Part shown: piece by piece, positions 56,534-64,000 of the stretch
Numbering within the stretch: position 1 is the first letter of the stretch
Layout of the letters: the number at the start of each line of letters is the position of its first letter
Assembly (NCBI GenBank): GCA_039720395.1
Contig: CM077822.1
Span: 19,922,589-19,986,588, forward strand
From: Liquidambar formosana
Taxonomy: Eukaryota; Streptophyta; Magnoliopsida; Saxifragales; Altingiaceae
Direction: 5' to 3'
Length of the DNA: 64,000 bases
The notes under the pieces: generated by a model
The model's input: the letters and a program-made list of their open reading frames with translations, nothing else
Told to the model about the DNA's origin: nothing
Databases searched by the model: none
Translations under genes and position numbers: made by a program

Positions 56534-58182
56534 TTACACATGGTATCTCTTGAGTTGATCTAAATTGGTTGGTTGAGAGAACTCTATTCCATCCAAATCC
56601 ATCATTCGAACTGCTCCTCCCGGTAATATCTCCTTTATGATGTAGGGACCACCCCAATTAGGCCTGAACTTGCCCCTTGGATCAAAGATAGGCGCGCGAA
56701 TTTCTTTCAACACTATGTCTCCATCTTTTAAGCCACGATCCTTGACGCACTTGTTGAAAGCTCTAGCTATTTTGCGCTGATAACCTTAAACATGGTACAA
56801 AGCATTTAAACGCCTTTCATCAAGCAGAACTAGCTCATCATATCTGTTTCGTACCCAATCTACTTCGGACAACTGATCTTCCACTATTGCCCTGAGAGAA
56901 GGGATTTCTAACTCGATGGGGAGAACTGCTTCCATGCCATAAACCAATCAGTACGGTGTTGCTCCCGTGGAAGATCTGATTGAAGTGCGGTAACCCCATA
57001 AAATGAGTGGCAACCTTTCTGACCAGTCATTGTACTTCTTAGCCGACTTCTGTAGCATGTTCTTTACATTCTTGTTAGCTGCTTCAACTACTCCATTTGC
57101 CTATGGCCTATAAGGGGAAGACTTGTAAACTTGAATGCTGTACTTTTGCAAGATTTCTTCTACCTCACCTCAGAAGTGTTGTCCGTTATCTGATATGATC
57201 TCATGTGGAACCCCATATCGGCAAATAATGTGGGTCTTAATGAAATGGGCCACTTGCTTTAACCCCAAGGTTTTGTAGGACTTCACCTCTACCCACTTAG
57301 TGAAGTAATCTATTGCCACCAAGATAAACTCTTGACCTTCCTTTGACTTAGGATGGATCTTTCCAATGATATCTATTCCCCAAGTTGAGAAGGGCCAAGG
57401 GGATGACATAGTATTTAAAGGCATTGATGGAAGGTACTGAACATTGGCAAAGATTTGACAATTATGGCACTTTTTGACATGCATATGACAATCTCTTTCC
57501 ATGGTGGTCCAATAATAACCGAGGCGAGCAATCTTCTTAGCTAGCATATAACCATTCATGTGAGGTGCCCCTGCTCCTTCATGTACTTCTTCAATTATTC
57601 TTTGAGCTTCTTCCTCCATCACACAAAGCAAGTGGATGCCATCATAGGATCGTCTGTATAACTTTCCTCCGTACATGATGTAGTGGGTAGCCAATCTTCT
57701 CAGCGTATGCCTGTCAACCTTCGAAGCTCCTTCAGGATATTTCCTTTTCTCTACGAATCTCTGGATGTCATAGAACCACGGACGCCCTTTTGTTACTTGA
57801 CTATTCTGAATACTACAGTAGTACACTGGCTCTTTTCTTCTTTCAATCACGAGTGGACGAACATTTCCACCTTCTGGGATTTCCACCATGGACGCAAGTG
57901 TAGCAAGAGCGTCAGCAAAGCGGTTCTTTACCCTTGACAAGTAGTGGAACTTTATTTTGTAGAATTCTTTGGTAAGTGCTTCTAGATAAGCATGATAGGG
58001 TAACAACTTCTCGCCTCGAGTCTTCCATTCCCCTCTGATTTGGCAGATAATCAAGGCTGAGTCTCCGAACACTTCTAACTCTTTAACTCCCAACTCTAAG
58101 GCTGCTTCCAACCCTAAAATGCAAGCTTCATATTCGGCGATGTTATTTGTGGCCTCGAACCCTAACTTCATTGCTAGAGGGG
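56534..58182 (-). pseudogene. Element C integrase and RNase H C-terminal part
   Basis: The frame reads from the solo-LTR junction (LAMKLGFEATNNIAEYEAC) through RNase H (VFGDSALIICQIRGEWKT) into integrase (CHMHVKKCHNCQ, WGIDIIGKI, ISDNGQHF). It meets a TGA right after GQHF near 57170, then further stops where A and D encode glutamine or another residue. It ends near LDQLKRYHV at 56534. At least four nonsense codons make it dead. Confidence 0.82.
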
Positions 58183-60886
58183 TGTCACACCCCATTTTTG
58201 CACCACCTTACTAGGGCTCATCATTTCATGCATGTTTTTGTTTTGTTTTTGAGTCTAGTCACTTGCATTAGGTTTCTAGAGTCACAAAGACAATGGATAT
58301 GAATTTTGGTTCAATTCGGAGTTGATCTTGAGGGATAATAAGAGCTTTTGTGAATTGAGGGGCATAATCATCTTTTAAGTCCCAAACTTTTCATTTGACT
58401 TTGAAATGATCTCCAAATTGTCAATTGGAGTTCATGTGGATGCATAAGAGGTATTTCTAGGTTCAATTTGATAAAACAATGGCTCGGGATTAAAATGGCT
58501 CGATACAGTTCAAGTTGGTTAATTGACCCTTCTTTGGGTTAGCTCTAATTGACTCACAGTTACTAACCAAATCTTTTCAAATTGACTTTAATTAGTCATC
58601 ATTTTACCCCCAAAAGTGTTTTATGAAGTTCAATTTTGATATGGAAAGCGTTTGGTTTGACCCTATGTGCATGCCTATGCTTAGCAAAGGTAGAGCATAG
58701 TGGTTAACCGCCTTGTTCAAACCTAACCATGCCCCCATGATTAGTGGTTTTCACCCTAAAATGTTCAAAAACATATTCCTCATTGAAACACGGTCATTTT
58801 GGCTTTTGTTTCATCAAAATCGGAGTTAATTTGCCCCCTGAAACACTTCTAGAAGGGAAAGGAGGCAAAATAGGCAAAAAATTAGAAGTGGGCTCGGGTG
58901 ACCACCCAAGCCTGGGCGGCTAGCCGCCTGGGCCCAGGTGGCTAGCCACCCAGCCTTGGGTGGTCACCCAAGGCCACTTTCCTATTTGCACCATGATTCC
59001 TTGCTGAAGCGGACTCTTGCCTATTTTGACGTACAAGGGCTCTTTTGGACGAGTTTCCTTCTAATTTTTGGTAACTTCTAAGTTACTTAAGCCCCAAGGG
59101 GGTCTCTAATAGCCCTTGGATTAATTTTTAGGGTTTTAATTCTAGCCATTGGTTAATCCTAATGAAACTCTATAAATACCCCCCTATGCTTCAGCACAAG
59201 AGGAGCCACTTTATGCATTAATACTTGAGTGTTTGAGAGAGAATAATAGAGAGAGACTTAAAGGAGAGCTGGAGTTCTTGCTATAGCCTTGGAGAATATT
59301 GATTGAAGACATCCACAAGAGCAAGAGGGAGTTCATACAGCAGCAAGGAAGGCTCTTCCTAAGGTATTCCTCTTTTCTGTTCAAGCTTAAACAAAGGTAT
59401 CATGTAGGATAGCTCTATTGCATGTAATGCTTTTAATTTCTACCATGAATTGAAGTTTCTATTAGTTAATACATGTGATATTGATGATGTTCATGATGAG
59501 TTTGGCATGCTTTAGAGCTAGTTCATAAGTTCCAATGCATAGTTATGATTCTTGTGTTTCTGTTGTCTTTGTTCTAGAATAGTAATATTACATGTTAGAG
59601 TTGGGTCTCTTGTCATGTTTTATTGCTTTAGTTAATTAATATGCATGGTTTAGGTTCTGTTTAATTTTATTTTAGCATGTTTAGAGTTGGTTTTGTATGT
59701 TTTTAAGCATATTTGTGAGATTAGGGTTTTAGAGTCCTTGTTTTGTGTTAGTTTTCATACAGCATGTTAAAGTAGGTCTTTCATTGGTTTTTCTTCATGT
59801 TTGCTGTATATGTTTTTCATATGGAGTAAATATGATATTTTTGCATGCATGATTAGTTTATTTCTAGGGTTTTATGCATAATATGGTTCTAGGAATATGT
59901 TAGGGCTTATGAAAGTTTGCTGCTTTTGCTGTTAGCATGCTTAGTGGATGATTTTAGGCCATAATACTATTCTGTCCAGATTTTCATGCTAGTGTTTTTG
60001 CATGGTTTTGAGCACGTGTAAGGGTGCAAATAGGTGTGGTATTTGTCCTATGGCAAATAGGGCTGCCAATGCTTGAAATGGCTAATGCTTGGAGCTATTG
60101 CGCTCAGGTAAACGGGTATGAAGGTGCCCCAATTCACCTCTCTCCCTTATTCTTTCTCTTCTCCCTCTCTAGGGTTAACTCTTAATACAAATCAATGGTT
60201 TTGATCAAGGGTTTCCTTAACCAATAAAATTCTGTTTTTTATCAAGGTTTCCATTTTGTGGAATTTTCTTAATTTCAAACTTTGTTTATTCAAGTCTTTT
60301 GATCAAATAAGGAAACCTAGGTTTTTACCATAGGTTTATATTAGGACTTAACCCTAGTTCTAATCGAACTACGTGGACTTTGATCCATGTATTTCGTTGC
60401 ATGGTACGTAGGCGCTCTTCGTGAGGCTCAAGTCCGTTCTAGGATCCAAGCATCCTAGGCTTCTTTTTGTTTTCTTTTCTTTTTCTTTATTTTCTGTTTT
60501 TATGTGCCTATTATGCATGGATGGATGAATGAAATATATGATATGCATGCTATCTTGTGATGATATACTTGCTGATTTTTGTGTGGGAAAGATCTTGATT
60601 TAGCCCAAATGAACTGAGAGACCGAAAGGGTGATATGGGTGCCTATAGGCTTTGCCTAGAACCTTCCCATGTCATAACTTAGCCTCCGAATCCCCGATTT
60701 CTTTGGTTTCCAAAAGATTGGTTTTTGCCTTTCCTTTTTTATGGAGTCATTCAAATTGTTTTCCTAAAATAAACTACTTTTAGGGTTTTCCTTGTTTCCT
60801 TTAAAAAATAAGGTGGCGACTCCTTTTTTGTTTTCAAGACCCATTTTCTTTTCAATCCCTCGTGGGCCCAATTTTCGGGGTTCACA
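58183..60886 (+). mobile_element. Gypsy solo LTR (2704 bp) inserted in element C pol
   Basis: It begins TGTCACACCCCATTTTTGC and ends GGGGTTCACA, with perfect duplication AGGGG (58178-58182 and 60887-60891). The RNase H reading frame of C resumes on the far side. It contains the 80-bp cassette (58893-58972), TATAAATA (59171-59178), CAG|GTAAAC (60108-60113), the 43-bp hairpin (60369-60411) and TGGCGACTCC (60814-60823). It is the same LTR group as A and B but a distinct family. Confidence 0.93.
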
Positions 60887-60891
60887 AGGGG

Positions 60892-61146
60892 TGTGGGCGT
60901 CATCAGGAGAAATCAACAAGACTCCAATGCCGTAGCCCCTTTTATTTGCAGCACCGTTGAAGTAGACTTTCCATGGCTTCTTTTCTATCTCCAATATATC
61001 CTCGTTGAGGAACCCTTATTCAATGCTATCTCCTTCTGAAACTGGATTCTCAGCCAAGTGTTCTGAAATGACTCTTCCTTTTATCGAGCTCTATACCACA
61101 TACTTGATATCAAATTCAGATAACAACATCAACCACCGCGCAGTAC
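60892..61146 (-). pseudogene. Element C RNase H fragment
   Basis: It encodes WKVYFNGAANKRGYGIGVLL and upstream residues with two stops. It continues the pol of C across the solo LTR and ends abruptly where the element D LTR begins. Confidence 0.75.
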
Positions 61147-61417
61147 TGTCACACCCCATTTTTGCACCACCTTACTAGGGCTCATCATTCCATGCATGTT
61201 TTTGTTTTGTTTTTGAGTCTAGTCACTTGCATTAGTTTTCTAGAGTCACAAGGACAATGGATATGAATTTTGGTTCAAATTGGAGTTGATCTTGAGGGAT
61301 AATAAGAGCTTTTGTGACTTGAGGGGCATAATCGTCTTTTAAGTCCCAAACTTTTCATTTGACCTTGGAATAATCTCCAAATTGTCAATTGGAGTTCATA
61401 TGGATGCATATGAGGTA
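61147..61417 (+). repeat. Element D 5' LTR fragment (271 bp)
   Basis: It starts TGTCACACCCCATTTTTGC and tracks the solo LTR 58183-58453 closely, then diverges after GCATATGAGGTACT. Confidence 0.85.
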
Positions 61418-61840
61418 CTTAAGTCCCGTGGCCCTGATGATGAGTTTAGTGTGGTTATTTACGGATTATCCTTGAAGAATTAGTGCGAATCACAGCATGA
61501 GATTTTTGGTTAAAATGAAAAGAAAATTGTTTTATTAAATTAGCCATTTTTATCATGACACTAACACGTGTACGTATGTGATGAGTGTGTGTACGCACAT
61601 ACAATACATGTGCATGCGTGTTAGCGGTCAATCTCCCAATTTTTATAAAAGACAATTTCCTTTTCCTATTCAGATTAGAAGTCTTTTATCATTATAAAAT
61701 ACCTTTTGATTATTCTCCAAGGAAACCTAGTCCAGGAAGGAAAGGGAAACTCCAGATTTCAGCTATAAATACTCTCTTAATGTCTTTAAACAAGGAGGAG
61801 ACAGGGGCTCCGCATATGCCTGTGTACTGTTGTGCAAGCC
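61418..61840. other. Unassigned 0.4-kb segment at a rearrangement junction
   Basis: It is unlike any other segment in the window. It has a CACGTG G-box core (61565-61570), alternating GTGTGTACGCAC-like sequence and TATAAATA (61764-61771), so it could be a promoter fragment of another element. The 18-19-bp string beginning GACAGGGGCTCCGCATATG at 61799 repeats at 61869 inside integrase. Confidence 0.45.
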
Positions 61841-62911
61841 GAGCATCTAATTAAAGAAATCCATGAAGGGACAGGGGCTCCGCATATGAATGGCTATATG
61901 TTAGCTAAGAAAATCATGAGGTTAGGCTATTATTGGTCCACCATGGAAAGAGACTGCCACACACATGTCAAGAAATGTCATAAATGCCAACTGTTCGCTA
62001 GTGGACAACATTTGCCTTCTATGCCTTTAACAAGTATGTCGTCGCCATGGCCATTCGCAGTATGGGGGATAGATATCATCGGACAGATCAAGCCAAAGGC
62101 GTTAAATGGGCATGAATACATCCTGGTTGCCATCGACTACTTCACTAAGTGGGTGGAAGCAGCATCCTTCAAGACCTTGAATTCCAAGAAGGTAGCACAG
62201 TTCATACAGCACAGCATCATCTATCGATATGGGGTACCACATGAAGTTATCTCAGACAATGGCCAACACTTTCAGAAAGAAACCCATGAGCTCTGGCAAA
62301 AGTATGGCATAGTTCACCATCTGTCGTCACCATACCGTCCTCAGACTAATGGAGCAGTGGAAGCAGCCAACAAGAACATCAAGAAGATACTACAGAAGAC
62401 TGCGGACTCGCACACAGACTGGCATGAGAAGTTACCGTTAGCTCTATGGGGTTACAGAACATCAATAAGGTCGTCAACAGGGGCTACCCCTTATTCTCTA
62501 GTTTATGGAATGGAGGCCGTGTTGCCAGTTGAATTGGAAGTTCCTTCACTAAGAGTTGCCGTGGAGAGCCAGATAATAGAAGTGGACTGGGTTAAGAGCC
62601 GCTATGATGAGTTAGCTTTGCTGGATGAAAGGCGTTTAAGGGCGCTGTATCATGTTCAGGGGTATCAACGGAGAATTGCCAGAGCATTCAACAAGCATGT
62701 CAAAGATCGAGGTCTAAAGAAAGGGGATGTAGTGCTGAAAGAAATCAGAGCTCCAGTGTTCGATCCGCGGGGAAAATTCAAGCCAAGTTGGGGTGGGCCA
62801 TACATTATCAAAGAAATATTGCCAGCAGGGGCTGTTCGCCTCATGGATTTAGATGGAATTGAGTTCGCTCGTCCAACTAATTTGGATCAATTGAAGAAAT
62901 ATCATGTTTGA
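61841..62911 (+). CDS. Element D integrase, N-terminally truncated
   Basis: An open frame of about 356 residues, homologous to the integrase of A with no stop. It begins at the equivalent of the EEIHEGVGAPHMNGYML block, after the rearranged junction. It has the zinc-binding CHTHVKKCHKCQ, the catalytic core residues in WGIDIIG, ISDNGQHF and NGAVEAANKN, and the C-terminal KGDVVLKEIRAPVFDPRGKF. It stops after LDQLKKYHV. An in-frame ATG at 61832 (MQAEH) is an accident of the junction. Integrase is normally released from a polyprotein, so this copy is not expected to be made properly although its sequence is well kept. Confidence 0.82.
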   Translation, partial: EHLIKEIHEGTGAPHMNGYMLAKKIMRLGYYWSTMERDCHTHVKKCHKCQLFASGQHLPSMPLTSMSSPWPFAVWGIDIIGQIKPKALNGHEYILVAIDYFTKWVEAASFKTLNSKKVAQFIQHSIIYRYGVPHEVISDNGQHFQKETHELWQKYGIVHHLSSPYRPQTNGAVEAANKNIKKILQKTADSHTDWHEKLPLALWGYRTSIRSSTGATPYSLVYGMEAVLPVELEVPSLRVAVESQIIEVDWVKSRYDELALLDERRLRALYHVQGYQRRIARAFNKHVKDRGLKKGDVVLKEIRAPVFDPRGKFKPSWGGPYIIKEILPAGAVRLMDLDGIEFARPTNLDQLKKYHV

Positions 62912-62968
62912 AGCCTGCTAGGTTGAAAACCCGTAAGGGCGGCCTAGGCAAAAGTTAAGGCATAAGAA

Positions 62969-63105
62969 CTACGTAAGACCTGATTCTCCATTCAAAAACA
63001 AAAAAAAAAACAAAAAAAAACAAAAAAAAAAAAACAAAAAAAAAAAGAAGAAAAAAAACCATGGAGATACGTAGGCAACCCATAAAGTTACCTTGGGTGC
63101 GGTCT
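62969..63105 (+). promoter_or_regulatory. Conserved post-integrase foldback of element D
   Basis: CTACGT (62969-62974) pairs with ACGTAG (63069-63074), extended by TCTCCAT against ATGGAGA, around an A-rich loop. The 40-bp block is 63066-63105. Confidence 0.65.
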
Positions 63106-63241
63106 AAATCAAACAAGAAAATCCCAAATTTGATTTATTATTGGCAATTTATTCAAAACTAAAATTGATTGACATAGCAATTCATTGGTATTAAGAAAAA
63201 GAACTATAAATATGCCATAAATATCCTATTCTATTGAGTCT

Positions 63242-64000
63242 TCAGTTTTTCTTGGGCTTCTTTGCAGCTCGCTCTTCAGCTTTCTTCTCCTCTCTTGCAT
63301 GTCTTCTTTTCTTCCTCAAGTCGTGTTCATAAGCTGCTGTCACTGCTTCCATAATATCTTCTCTGCAAGGTCCAAGTTCATTGTTCTTGATAAGTCCAAA
63401 AATCCTTTCTCTTCGAGTAGTCTCTCTCTCACCTAAATTGCTTTTCAACCATTCCTTATACTCGAGGCTCATCATATACGGACCATCAGTATTCGTAACT
63501 TGGGTTAGTGTTAGCTTTCTAGGCCATCGGTCCTTCGCCCAAGTCACTACAGAAAGACCCGCGGGCACCACAGGATAGTCACCTTTCAAGGAAGTAGGTA
63601 TGGTTTGCATGGCACCCATCTGACGAAGAACCCTTAAAGGCCAATAAAAAGAAGTAGACCTTAGTCCTATGAGTCTCACCATGGCGCATCCAGAAGTCCG
63701 CAGAAGCACCTGGTCACTGCAGCCCCATATGAAGACAAACCACTTGATATTCCTCCATGAAAGGGTTTGGAAGTAACCTAGCCAATCCCTAAATGAAAAC
63801 TTTCCAGGCAGTTCAATGCGGCAAAGGCAGTAATGCTGGGGCTTGTATGATGTAATGGCAATAGGCGATAAGAAATTCAGTCTTTCAAGCAACCACATCT
63901 GCAGTAGAATGGGGCTACCTCCTAAAGGAACCTTTGGGTCCTCATGAGTTTTATCCAAACCATTCAGGGTTTCAGTTAGCACCATGGGAATCAAGTTATG
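63242..64000 (-). CDS. DUF7745-type protein, antisense gene of element D, partial
   Basis: The frame is open from the window edge to the stop at 63242, about 250 residues of the C-terminal part. It is close to residues 180-428 of the element A protein: LTETLNGLDKTHEDPK, LLQMWLLERLNFLSP, SFYWPLRVLRQMGAMQTIP, DRWPRKLTLTQVTNTDGPY, and a basic tail (RKKRRHAREEKK, KKPKKN). It lies convergent with integrase, as in A and C. No stop or frameshift is seen in the visible part. The N terminus and promoter are outside the window. Confidence 0.75.
   Translation of the reverse strand, partial: HNLIPMVLTETLNGLDKTHEDPKVPLGGSPILLQMWLLERLNFLSPIAITSYKPQHYCLCRIELPGKFSFRDWLGYFQTLSWRNIKWFVFIWGCSDQVLLRTSGCAMVRLIGLRSTSFYWPLRVLRQMGAMQTIPTSLKGDYPVVPAGLSVVTWAKDRWPRKLTLTQVTNTDGPYMMSLEYKEWLKSNLGERETTRRERIFGLIKNNELGPCREDIMEAVTAAYEHDLRKKRRHAREEKKAEERAAKKPKKN

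Larger units (their letters stand above)
51590..61146 (-). mobile_element. Gypsy element C, main part (Tat/Ogre-like)
   Basis: Host of element A. From left to right it has tandem repeats with AAGTGTTTGATAAAATTC (51590-52250), a broken PMD gene and a broken DUF7745 gene on the plus strand. Then come the post-integrase block, integrase and RNase H on the minus strand. It is interrupted by the solo LTR 58183-60886 and stops abruptly at the D LTR (61147). The proteins are only roughly half identical to those of A by eye, so C is a different family of the same lineage. Confidence 0.8.
61147..64000 (+). mobile_element. Gypsy element D, internally deleted, leaving the window
   Basis: A 5' LTR start (61147-61417), an unrelated 0.4-kb segment, integrase on the plus strand, the post-integrase foldback and an antisense DUF7745 gene. 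The rest of the LTR, gag, protease, RT and most of RNase H are missing. The 3' end lies outside the window. Confidence 0.75.

Noticed and set aside
61418..61840. A viral (pararetrovirus-type) promoter insertion
   Set aside because: A TATA box and a G-box alone do not identify a virus, and no viral coding sequence is present.

Overview
This window is repeat-dense flowering-plant nuclear DNA, and I see no convincing host gene in it. The evidence is Ty1/Copia and Ty3/Gypsy (Tat/Ogre-like) LTR retrotransposons, a CACTA DNA transposon, GT-AG introns and long AT-rich leaders. The species cannot be told from the sequence.

Layout. 1-16173: a Copia element on the minus strand. Its 3' LTR is cut by the window edge (1-148), pol (190-2060) and gag (2188-3060) are decayed, the leader is very long, and the tRNA-iMet primer site and 5' LTR are at 14461-16173. 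A 7.9-kb CACTA transposon (6168-14077, target duplication GAA) sits in the leader. 16174-61146: a nest of Tat/Ogre-like Gypsy elements, all on the minus strand. The outermost and probably oldest is element C (16174-16513, 51590-58182, 60892-61146). Element A (16514-51589, duplication CAAAC) lies inside C. Element B (33080-47856, duplication ATTGC) lies inside A. A Copia solo LTR (44403-46060, duplication AATCA) lies inside the 5' LTR of B. A Gypsy solo LTR (58183-60886, duplication AGGGG) interrupts the pol gene of C. 61147-64000: a deleted plus-strand Gypsy element D that leaves the window.

Element A has gag, protease, reverse transcriptase, two RNase H regions and integrase, broken by stops and frameshifts, with a 169-bp intron between protease and RT. 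Downstream of pol it carries two genes on the opposite strand: a six-exon plant-mobile-domain (PMD) gene and a single-exon gene of the DUF7745 type. C carries a broken copy of the same pair and D at least the second gene. B keeps an intact gag but has lost protease, pol and both antisense genes, so it looks non-autonomous.

The most interesting signals are structural. (1) The 2.4-kb region beside the 3' LTR of B is built from 18-bp dyads whose 5-bp arms change together (GAGTA/TACTC, GAGCA/TGCTC, AAGCA/TGCTT and others). (2) An 80-bp self-complementary GC-rich cassette occurs in the LTRs and again just upstream of each antisense gene, so the antisense genes appear to use an LTR-like promoter module. 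(3) A foldback with compensatory arm changes follows integrase in all four Gypsy elements. Its CTACG/CGTAG arms match a 43-bp hairpin in every complete LTR of this group.
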